NCBI GenBank assembly: GCA_003535195.1
Contig: DOHN01000122.1
Coordinates: forward strand, 899-6,771
Source: Ruminiclostridium sp.
Lineage (GTDB): Bacteria; Bacillota; Clostridia; DSM-8532
Length of the DNA stretch: 5,873 nt
Direction: 5' to 3'
How positions within the stretch are numbered: position 1 is the stretch's first letter; each line of letters starts with the position of its first letter. Made by a program: the position numbers and the translations under genes. Positions 1 through 5,873 of the stretch are shown piece after piece. Under the pieces are notes generated by a model. The model was given only the letters and a program-made list of their open reading frames with translations, was not told the origin of the DNA and did not search any database.

Positions 1-734
1 TAGGTTTCAAAGGTGCGGATGCCGCGTTCGCAGAGGATGACATTTTCATTGCCCTCGCTTAAAATGTACTCGGCAGACATGAGCCATTCCTCTAAAGTGG
101 CGGAAATGCCTCTCTTTAACAGAATAGGCTTTTTAGTTCTGCCCAGCTCTTTTAAAAGCACGAAATTCTGCATGTTTCTCGCGCCTACCTGAATGATGTC
201 CACATCTTCTATAAACCGGTCCAAAACATCTGTGGACATAATTTCTGAGACAATGGGAAGGCCTGTCTCCTGCCGCGCAATGGTAAGAAAGTCCAGCCCT
301 TCCAGACCAAGACCCTGGAAGCTATAGGGCGAGGTGCGCGGTTTATAGGCGCCTCCCCTTAAAAATGAAGCACCGGCTTTTTTTAATTCCCGGGCAATAC
401 CGACAATCTGTTCTTCACTCTCTACCGAACATGGCCCTGCAATAATGATAAAATATCCATGGCCGATTTTTCTGCCGCAAACATCTATCACCGTATCTTC
501 AGGCTTAAACATGCGGTTTGCCTGCTTAAAGGGCTCGGTTACGCGAAGGACATTTGAAACAAAATCATAGGATGAAAAGGTATAGCTGTTTATCTTGGTG
601 GTGTCACCCACAAGACCTACAATGGTGGTTTCTTCGCCCACCGAAACGTGAACTTGAAGGCCCATTGATTCAATGTGCCTGATCAGCTCGTTTTTTTGTT
701 CAGGGGCCACCCCCGGTTTCAAAACAAGAATCAT
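1..734 (-). CDS. aroF: 3-deoxy-7-phosphoheptulonate (DAHP) synthase, type I-beta; C-terminus cut off by window edge
   Basis: The enzyme condenses phosphoenolpyruvate with erythrose-4-phosphate to DAHP, the first and committed step of the shikimate pathway to Phe, Tyr and Trp; it is cytosolic and metal dependent. Reading from the ATG at 734-732 gives 244 complete residues plus a partial codon at the edge, with no stop; the family is about 340 aa, so roughly the last 95 residues are missing. Residues 1-70 form the ferredoxin-like N-terminal domain (MILVLKPG at 1-8, GLVGD at 40-44), which in Thermotoga-type enzymes carries Tyr/Phe feedback control. The TIM barrel follows: AGPCSVES at 99-106 with metal-ligand Cys102, LRGGAYKPRTSP at 125-136, QVGARNMQN at 182-190, LLKRG at 205-209 and LCERGIRTFET at 234-244. 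The later His, Glu and Asp metal ligands lie outside the window. The start is supported by AGGAG at 743-747, 8 nt upstream. No chorismate mutase domain precedes the barrel. It lies 155 nt downstream of lysC on the same strand. Confidence 0.96.
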   Translation of the reverse strand, partial: MILVLKPGVAPEQKNELIRHIESMGLQVHVSVGEETTIVGLVGDTTKINSYTFSSYDFVSNVLRVTEPFKQANRMFKPEDTVIDVCGRKIGHGYFIIIAGPCSVESEEQIVGIARELKKAGASFLRGGAYKPRTSPYSFQGLGLEGLDFLTIARQETGLPIVSEIMSTDVLDRFIEDVDIIQVGARNMQNFVLLKELGRTKKPILLKRGISATLEEWLMSAEYILSEGNENVILCERGIRTFET

Positions 735-753
735 AAAATCATCTCCTACCGTA
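734..753 (-). repeat. Direct repeat copy 2, overlapping the DAHP synthase RBS and start
   Basis: On the minus strand this 20-nt segment runs from TACGGTAG through GAGATGATTTTA, ending on the A of the DAHP synthase ATG. It matches 17 of 20 positions of the segment at 830-849, 96 nt upstream. It contains the AGGAG ribosome binding site. The identity is read directly from the sequence; any regulatory role is inference. Confidence 0.55.
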
Positions 754-823
754 CTACAAATTCTTCTATCAAATCATATTTCATATACATAATACCAATC
801 TACTCTAAGGAAATCTAATACGG

Positions 824-849
824 CCTCCTTAAAATCAATTTCTACCGTA
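824..849 (-). repeat. Direct repeat copy 1 (830-849), followed by an orphan Shine-Dalgarno sequence (824-830)
   Basis: Minus-strand positions 849-830 begin TACGGTAG and end TGATTTTA, matching 17 of 20 positions of the DAHP synthase start region at 753-734. The copy runs directly into AAGGAGG (830-824), a near-perfect anti-16S match. No ATG, GTG or TTG follows within usable distance. The flanks beyond the 20 nt are not similar, so this is not a long tandem duplication. It could be a repeated operator, the relic of an earlier start region, or chance in AT-rich DNA. Confidence 0.45.
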
Positions 850-889
850 AAAAGAAAGTATATATTCCAGATAAAAAACTTCTTAAAGG

Positions 890-2239
890 CTATCTGAAAA
901 ACTCGTCGTAAATACTTACAATGGCTTTATCAACATCATCTTCGCTCACTCCAAACATGGTGCTGACCTCGGAAGAGCCCTGGTTGATCATCCGAATATT
1001 CACATCATTTCGGGCAAGAGCCTTGGCGATCCGGTGAGTGATGCCTACAGTGCGCTTCATTCCTTCACCTACCACCATGACGAGGCCGAGGTCATATTCA
1101 AAGCTGACACTGTCAACATTGAGTTCCTTCGCTATTCGCTCCATAATCCGGCTTTTTTTCTCATCATCCAGTTCACTCTTTCTCAGTATGATGGAAATAT
1201 CATCGATTCCGGAAGGCATATGTTCAAACGGAATGCATTCCTCTTCCAGGATTTGCAGCACTTTTCGGCCAAAACCAACTTCCCGGTTCATCATATATTT
1301 ATTAATATTGAGCGAGCAAAAACCCTTGTCTCCTGCAATTCCAGCCACAGGGCTCAAGAGGTTATTGCGGGTTGGCGTAATCATGGTGCCGGGCGCGTCG
1401 GGATTATTGGTATTCTTAATATTTACAGGGACTCCCCTTTTAAATACAGGCTCCAAGGTTTCCTGATGAAGGATTGAAAATCCTGCATAAGAAAGCTCCC
1501 GCATCTCACGGTATGTAAGCGTGGGGATAGGCTTCGGATCCTTTATAAGCTTTGGATTGGCAACAAAAACAGAATCCACATCGGTAAAGTTTTCATAGAC
1601 ATCAGCTTCCAAAGCGGCAGCCAGTATGGAGCCTGTAATGTCGGAACCGCCCCGGGGGAAGGTTACGACCTCGCCAGAGAGGGAATAGCCAAAAAAACCG
1701 GGGAAGATAATAATCCCTTTCATATTTTTAATTTTTCTGAGGTTTTTAAAGGATTGAGGCAATACCCGTGCATTCCCATACTCATCACTCAAAAACAGCC
1801 CGGCATCCCTCGGATTTAAATACTGGGCGTTAAAGCCCTGACTTTTCAAGTAATAGGCAAACAAACGGGCAGCATTGTCTTCCCCGGCAGCTTTCATACG
1901 GTCCATAAACTTTTCATTGGAACCAAAGGGAAGAGAAATCCGTGTCCGCAGATTATTCTCAATATCCATGATGATCTGATCGCCCAGCTCCAGATCTCCG
2001 GCAATTTCCGAATATCGTGAGACAATATTGTTTAGCACGGTTTCGTAATCTTCATTTTGTAGATATTTATTGGCACAGTCAATAAGCATATCAGTCATTT
2101 TCGTATCGTCATCAAATCGCTTGCCCGGCGCTGAAACAACTACTATTCGCCTCTCCGGATCATTTGTAACAATGGAACAGACTTTCTTTACCTGCTCCGC
2201 ATTGGCCATTGATGTGCCGCCAAATTTGCATACCTTCAT
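890..2239 (-). CDS. lysC: Aspartokinase (aspartate kinase), monofunctional, with two C-terminal ACT domains
   Basis: The enzyme phosphorylates L-aspartate to 4-phospho-L-aspartate with ATP, the committed cytosolic step to Lys/diaminopimelate, Thr and Met. The product is 449 aa, the same length as E. coli LysC (AKIII), and complete. The amino-acid kinase domain covers about 1-290: KFGGTS at 5-10 with Lys5, AAGEDNAAR at 117-125 with Glu120 in the substrate-binding position, FPRGGSDITGS at 194-204 (Arg196, Asp200), TDVDSVFVANP at 219-229 for the nucleotide region, and ELSYAGFSILHQETLEP at 248-264. A pair of ACT domains follows (about 301-375 and 385-449), with MMNREVGFGRKV at 316-327, MPSGID at 341-346 and NQGSSEVSTMFGV at 419-431. 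These predict feedback inhibition by Lys and/or Thr, but the effector cannot be assigned from sequence. There is no fused homoserine dehydrogenase. The ATG at 2239 has GGAGG at 2248-2252, 8 nt upstream. A possible structured leader and promoter lie between this gene and ackA. Open reading frames on the plus strand inside it are shadows. Confidence 0.97.
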   Translation of the reverse strand: MKVCKFGGTSMANAEQVKKVCSIVTNDPERRIVVVSAPGKRFDDDTKMTDMLIDCANKYLQNEDYETVLNNIVSRYSEIAGDLELGDQIIMDIENNLRTRISLPFGSNEKFMDRMKAAGEDNAARLFAYYLKSQGFNAQYLNPRDAGLFLSDEYGNARVLPQSFKNLRKIKNMKGIIIFPGFFGYSLSGEVVTFPRGGSDITGSILAAALEADVYENFTDVDSVFVANPKLIKDPKPIPTLTYREMRELSYAGFSILHQETLEPVFKRGVPVNIKNTNNPDAPGTMITPTRNNLLSPVAGIAGDKGFCSLNINKYMMNREVGFGRKVLQILEEECIPFEHMPSGIDDISIILRKSELDDEKKSRIMERIAKELNVDSVSFEYDLGLVMVVGEGMKRTVGITHRIAKALARNDVNIRMINQGSSEVSTMFGVSEDDVDKAIVSIYDEFFR

Positions 2240-2368
2240 ATGATTATCCTCCAGGGCTCAATCTTAGCCTCATGGCTGTTTAGTTTATTATTCTCATAAC
2301 AATATAAGGAACCCGCCCATCAACGCGATCAGAGATTGGTGATAGGTCCTCGGGAACCTCGTTATTTT
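2240..2368 (-). promoter_or_regulatory. Candidate structured 5' leader of lysC
   Basis: About 130 nt lie between the ackA terminator and the lysC start. Read on the minus strand, it holds a 6-bp hairpin with one G-U pair (AGGTTC 2359-2354, loop CCGA, GGACCT 2349-2344). It also holds ATCA/TGAT pairings (2343-2340 with 2331-2328 or with 2322-2319). Just before the ribosome binding site are two overlapping hairpins that share one GGCT. I do not recognise the conserved core of a lysine riboswitch or of a T-box (no AGGGTGG-type element), so no known riboswitch class is assigned. The structure and its regulatory role are inference from base pairing only. Confidence 0.35.
2248..2277 (-). promoter_or_regulatory. 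Mutually exclusive hairpins beside the lysC ribosome binding site
   Basis: On the minus strand, AGCC (2277-2274), loop ATGA, GGCT (2269-2266) can form one short hairpin. The same GGCT can instead pair with AGCC (2258-2255) across the 7-nt loop AAGATTG. The second hairpin ends 2 nt before GGAGG (2252-2248). Such competition could alter access to the ribosome binding site, but each stem is only 4 bp, so this is a suggestion and not a demonstrated switch. Confidence 0.3.
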
Positions 2369-2401
2369 AAATAAAAAGGTAAAGGGTCTCCCCTTTACCT
2401 T
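2369..2401 (-). terminator. Rho-independent terminator of the pta-ackA operon
   Basis: On the minus strand AAGGTAAAGGG (2401-2391), loop GAGA (2390-2387) and CCCTTTACCTT (2386-2376) form a perfect 11-bp stem with a 4-nt loop. The T-rich tail TTTATTT follows. The hairpin begins 36 nt after the ackA stop, which suits the end of the acetate operon. On the plus strand the hairpin is not followed by a T-run, so it should work in one direction only. Confidence 0.9.
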
Positions 2402-2404
2402 GAC

Positions 2405-2433
2405 ATTTTATAGTGCGGCTGAATCGTTGTCAA
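2405..2433 (-). promoter_or_regulatory. Promoter-like sequence just downstream of the ackA stop, ahead of lysC
   Basis: A consensus -35 box TTGACA (2433-2428) is separated by exactly 17 nt from TAAAAT (2410-2405), a good sigma-A -10 box. The expected start near 2398 falls inside the 5' arm of the terminator hairpin, about 160 nt before lysC. It is the best-scoring promoter by eye in the ackA-lysC gap. Its transcript would have to pass the terminator to reach lysC, so it may be fortuitous or may act with an attenuation mechanism. Confidence 0.45.
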
Positions 2434-2436
2434 CAA

Positions 2437-3624
2437 TTAACCAACCAATTTTTTTGTTTCTTTTGCAATAGCCAATTCTTCATTGGTAGGAATCACGAGA
2501 ACTTTGACTTTTGAGCCATCGCTGCTGATTTCAGCTTCCTTGCCTCTGGTCTGATTCTTTGCGTCGTCTATCGATACGCCCATAAACTCAAGACCTTCAC
2601 AAATCATTTTTCGGATCTTGGGAGTATTTTCCCCGATGCCGGCTGTAAATATAATCGCATCAAGTCCACCCATTGCACATGCATAGGATCCGATTAATTT
2701 CTTTACCTGGTAAGTAAACAATTCTACAGCTGTTTTCGCGCGTTCGTTACCCTGCTCGATGGCTGCCTCCAGATCGCGGAAATCACTGCTTACGCCCGAT
2801 ACGGCTAAAACACCGGACTTTTTGTTCATGATGGTATCCATCTGTTCCGGGGTTAAATTTTCCTTGTTCATAATATAAGTAACTACCGATGGGTCAACAG
2901 AACCGCATCTGGTACCCATTGCCATCCCGTCAAGAGGAGTAAAGCCCATGGAAGTATCTACAACTTTTCCGCAATCAACGGCAGCAAGACTTGACCCATT
3001 GCCTAAGTGGCAGGTAACGATCTTTAATTTATCACTTCCGAGAATTGCTGCAGTACGCTCGGAGATATATTTATGGCTGGTTCCGTGGAAACCGTATTTA
3101 CGAATTTTATATTTTTGATAATATTCATAAGGAAGAGCATAAATATAAGCTTTTTTTGGCATGGTCTGATGAAAAGCGGTATCAAAAACAGCAACCTGGG
3201 GCACGCCCTTCAGTATTTGCTGGCAGGCTTTGATCCCCGTAAGGTTATGAGGATTATGAAGAGGCCCAAGTTCAATGCATTCCTCGATGATTTTTATTAC
3301 ATCATCGTCAACGATTACCGATTTAAATAATTTGCTTCCGCCATGGAGAACACGATGGCCTACAGCTGAAATCTCGCTCAGAGATTTAATTACGCCCCAT
3401 TCTTTATGGGTCAGAATTTTTATGACGGTTGTAATCGCATCCTTATGAGATTTCATTTCAATTTCATTTGTGACGGATTTGTCGTCATAGGTACTGTGTT
3501 TAATAAATGACCCCTGTATTCCGATTCGGTCACAAACGCCCTTTGCAAGAACTTTCTCATGATCCATATCGATCAGTTGATATTTTAACGAGGAGCTTCC
3601 TGCGTTAACTACTAAGATAGTCAT
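2437..3624 (-). CDS. ackA: Acetate kinase
   Basis: AckA transfers the phosphoryl group of acetyl phosphate to ADP, giving acetate and ATP; it is the substrate-level phosphorylation step of acetate fermentation and is reversible for acetate uptake. The cytosolic protein has 395 aa, within the usual 395-405. The ASKHA fold is marked by [10 protein letters not shown] at 5-14 (Asn7), GHRVLHGG at 89-96 (Arg91), GPLHNP at 120-125 (His123), [11 protein letters not shown] at 146-156 (Asp148), YGFHGTSH at 177-184 (His180), HLGNGSS at 206-212, MGTRCG at 236-241 (Arg239), FTAGIGEN at 326-333 and NEE at 381-383 (Glu382). These match the known catalytic and binding residues of Methanosarcina thermophila AckA, so an active enzyme is expected. 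The ATG at 3624 has AAGGGGG at 3631-3637, 6 nt upstream. Only 18 nt separate it from the pta stop, indicating one transcript, and a strong terminator follows. Smaller plus-strand reading frames inside it are shadows. Confidence 0.98.
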   Translation of the reverse strand: MTILVVNAGSSSLKYQLIDMDHEKVLAKGVCDRIGIQGSFIKHSTYDDKSVTNEIEMKSHKDAITTVIKILTHKEWGVIKSLSEISAVGHRVLHGGSKLFKSVIVDDDVIKIIEECIELGPLHNPHNLTGIKACQQILKGVPQVAVFDTAFHQTMPKKAYIYALPYEYYQKYKIRKYGFHGTSHKYISERTAAILGSDKLKIVTCHLGNGSSLAAVDCGKVVDTSMGFTPLDGMAMGTRCGSVDPSVVTYIMNKENLTPEQMDTIMNKKSGVLAVSGVSSDFRDLEAAIEQGNERAKTAVELFTYQVKKLIGSYACAMGGLDAIIFTAGIGENTPKIRKMICEGLEFMGVSIDDAKNQTRGKEAEISSDGSKVKVLVIPTNEELAIAKETKKLVG

Positions 3625-3642
3625 GTAAATCCCCCTTCAATA

Positions 3643-4680
<1,038 letters not shown>

Positions 4681-4726
4681 TTAATATTCCCAGATTTACT
4701 TCTGCTATCAACATTTCACAAGAGTG

Positions 4727-4755
4727 ATTATACAGCAAATGTTTTTTGTATACAA
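4727..4755 (-). promoter_or_regulatory. Sigma-A-type promoter of pta-ackA with a palindrome on the -35 box
   Basis: The minus strand carries TTGTAT (4755-4750), a 17-nt spacer, and a perfect TATAAT (4732-4727). The predicted start is near 4720, leaving an untranslated leader of about 75 nt before pta. The -35 box is half of the perfect 10-bp palindrome TTGTATACAA (4746-4755), a possible operator for a dimeric regulator. The promoter lies between the upstream terminator and pta, as expected for an independent operon. Confidence 0.75.
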
Positions 4756-4767
4756 GGTTAGGTAAAA

Positions 4768-4788
4768 CAAATTTTGCTAAAAAATTTG
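4768..4788. repeat. 8-bp inverted repeat upstream of the pta promoter
   Basis: CAAATTTT (4768-4775) and AAAATTTG (4781-4788) are perfect inverted repeats around the 5-nt spacer GCTAA. The repeat sits about 13 bp upstream of the pta -35 box. It lacks a G+C-rich stem, so it is not a convincing terminator; its position suits an activator or repressor site or an AT-rich UP-like element. The role is inference. Confidence 0.4.
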
Positions 4789-4798
4789 CCGGGCCAAC

Positions 4799-4828
4799 AA
4801 AAAAAGAATAGAGTCTCTCTATTCTTTT
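4799..4828 (-). terminator. Rho-independent terminator of the acyl-CoA synthetase gene
   Basis: On the minus strand AAAAGAATAGAG (4828-4817), loop AGA and CTCTATTCTTTT (4813-4802) give a perfect 12-bp stem. It is followed by more T residues, for a run of seven Ts in total, then GTTGG. The stem starts 7 nt after the TGA of the gene upstream. The plus strand also ends its arm with TTTT, so some bidirectional activity is possible. It separates the synthetase gene from pta-ackA. Confidence 0.9.
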
Positions 4829-4835
4829 AATAATA

Positions 4836-5873
4836 TCAGTAATTTTCAACACTTTTTGCCATCATCTCTTTAAGCTTATCGATATTCTTGCCGGTCGCAT
4901 TTTTGATATTCAAGGCCGTGGTCTTCAGAATTGCTCTGATTCTTTCGGTTTCAATATAGCGTTTAATTTTCATGGAAGTGGTCTTAACCAGTTCTTCATA
5001 CCCGTAAACATAATAACGGATAGTTTTATAAACAGGCACCAGCCTATTGATATCCCGAATAGCCGAGTCAAGAATTTTTTTAATACCGCTTTCATCATCG
5101 GGCAAAGTCTGTATACAGGACATTTGTTCCTTGTCAAGAACAATCCTGGAACAGATTTCAACTGTCCCGTCGGAGGCGCTTTCACCCCAAACCAGAGATT
5201 CCTTTACAAATTTAAGTTTGTTGATATACGATTCCAATTCTTCGGGGAATACCTTTTTCCCGTTCTTTAACACAATCATGGATTTTACCCGTCCTGTTAC
5301 GTGAATAAAACCCTTTTTGTCAATGAGGCCTAAGTCGCCTGTATGGAACCATCCCTCTTGAATGGCTTCTTTCGTGGCATCTTCATTTTTCCAGTAGCCT
5401 AACATAATATTCTTGCCGCTGACAACGATTTCGCCGGCACCTTTCGCGTCAGGATTGGCGATAGCCAGCTTAACACCGGGCAGAGGCTCCCCGCAGGTTC
5501 CAGTCTTTCTCCTGCGGTCATTTCCGCCGGCAACAACCGGCGAGGTCTCTGTCAGCCCATACCCCTGATACACCTTTATGCCGATGCTTTCATACCAATT
5601 GACCGTACCGGGCTCCACTGCGGCGCCTCCTGTTACAATGACCTGAAGATTTCCGCCAAAGGGCTCCAGAAGCTGTTTAAAAAGCTTTCTGCGAAGATCT
5701 AGGCCCAATGCGGCAGCCACATTAGCAATTTTCATCAGCAATTTTACTTTTTTGTGCAGGCCTTTTTTCTTAACCTCATCGCTGATCCGGCTTTTAAATT
5801 TATCAAAAATTAAAGGAACACCTACAAGGCAGTCAGGTTGGTACTCTGTAAGATTTTTTGAAAAATATTTCAG
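4836..5873 (-). CDS. AMP-forming acyl-CoA synthetase (long-chain fatty acid-CoA ligase, FadD-like); N-terminus cut off by window edge
   Basis: The family activates a carboxylic acid with ATP to an acyl-AMP, then transfers the acyl group to CoA. The frame is open from the window edge at 5873 to the TGA at 4836-4838, giving 345 residues of the C-terminal half to two thirds. The leucine codon TTG at 5741 that could be taken for a start is internal, because coding sequence such as PDCLVGVPLIFDKFKS (residues 14-29) continues upstream. Visible motifs are TGGAAVEPG at 81-89, QGYGLTETSP at 103-112, GEIVVSGKNIMLGYWKN at 147-163, WFHTGDLG at 175-182, HVTGRVKSMIVLKNGKKVFPEE at 191-212 and KTTSMKIKR at 297-305. 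In the last motif Lys302 is the expected catalytic lysine, and Met301 stands where the common PKTxxGKIxR form has Gly. The first ATP-binding loop lies outside the window. About 40 residues, rich in Lys, Ile and Asn, follow the catalytic lysine region. Substrate chain length cannot be told; other AMP-forming ligases are possible. Confidence 0.92.
   Translation of the reverse strand: MKYFSKNLTEYQPDCLVGVPLIFDKFKSRISDEVKKKGLHKKVKLLMKIANVAAALGLDLRRKLFKQLLEPFGGNLQVIVTGGAAVEPGTVNWYESIGIKVYQGYGLTETSPVVAGGNDRRRKTGTCGEPLPGVKLAIANPDAKGAGEIVVSGKNIMLGYWKNEDATKEAIQEGWFHTGDLGLIDKKGFIHVTGRVKSMIVLKNGKKVFPEELESYINKLKFVKESLVWGESASDGTVEICSRIVLDKEQMSCIQTLPDDESGIKKILDSAIRDINRLVPVYKTIRYYVYGYEELVKTTSMKIKRYIETERIRAILKTTALNIKNATGKNIDKLKEMMAKSVENY

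Noticed and set aside
868..896. CAGATA/TATCTG inverted repeat at the lysC stop as a terminator
   Set aside because: The stem is only 6 bp and A+T rich with a 17-nt loop, and no clean T-run follows, so it is not a convincing intrinsic terminator.
1034..1477. Two overlapping plus-strand reading frames (1034-1477 and 1038-1466) inside lysC
   Set aside because: They are antisense to a full, motif-complete aspartokinase gene and show no recognisable protein features.
2240..2368. Lysine riboswitch or T-box upstream of lysC
   Set aside because: The segment is short for either class, I could not find their conserved cores, and there is no terminator next to the start codon.
3045..3330. Plus-strand reading frames antisense to ackA
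   Set aside because: They lie antisense to the conserved acetate kinase coding sequence and have no domain signature.
4970..5304. Frames on both strands (4970-5185 minus, 5047-5304 plus) inside the acyl-CoA synthetase gene
   Set aside because: They are out of frame with a well-supported gene and lack any family motif.
5739..5741. TTG as the start codon of the acyl-CoA synthetase
   Set aside because: The frame stays open for 44 more codons to the window edge and encodes conserved family sequence there, so the TTG is an internal leucine codon.

Overview
The window is a 5.9-kb piece of chromosome from a low-to-moderate G+C Firmicute, most likely a member of the Clostridia. This rests on three things: the style of the proteins, strong GGAGG-type ribosome binding sites with AT-rich spacers, and a pta-ackA acetate operon next to amino-acid biosynthesis genes. 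The exact genus cannot be fixed from sequence alone. All five real genes lie on the minus strand, so transcription runs from high to low coordinates. Both ends of the window cut through a gene.

In transcription order: (1) 5873-4836 is the C-terminal part of an AMP-forming acyl-CoA synthetase (FadD-like), closed by a strong intrinsic terminator at 4799-4828. (2) A 191-nt intergenic region holds a good sigma-A promoter (TTGTAT-17-TATAAT) and two inverted repeats. It feeds pta (4644-3643) and ackA (3624-2437), which are 18 nt apart and form a classical acetyl-CoA to acetate operon. This operon ends at a second strong intrinsic terminator (2369-2401). (3) A 197-nt region between ackA and lysC holds that terminator, a promoter-like TTGACA-17-TAAAAT sequence just upstream of it, and a leader of about 130 nt with several possible stem-loops. 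(4) lysC (2239-890), a complete 449-aa aspartokinase, is followed after 155 AT-rich nt by (5) the start of a type I-beta DAHP synthase gene (734 to the window edge).

Functionally, Pta and AckA turn acetyl-CoA into acetate and ATP. The aspartokinase opens the aspartate family pathway (Lys/Thr/Met, and diaminopimelate). The DAHP synthase opens the shikimate pathway to aromatic amino acids. The last two are both committed-step, feedback-regulated enzymes, and they may share a transcript because no convincing terminator separates them.

No exotic defence, mobile or otherwise undescribed protein system is visible. The parts most worth a second look are non-coding: the structured leader upstream of lysC, with mutually exclusive hairpins beside its ribosome binding site; the promoter placed directly before a terminator; a 17/20 direct repeat with an orphan Shine-Dalgarno sequence upstream of the DAHP synthase gene; and palindromes at the pta promoter.
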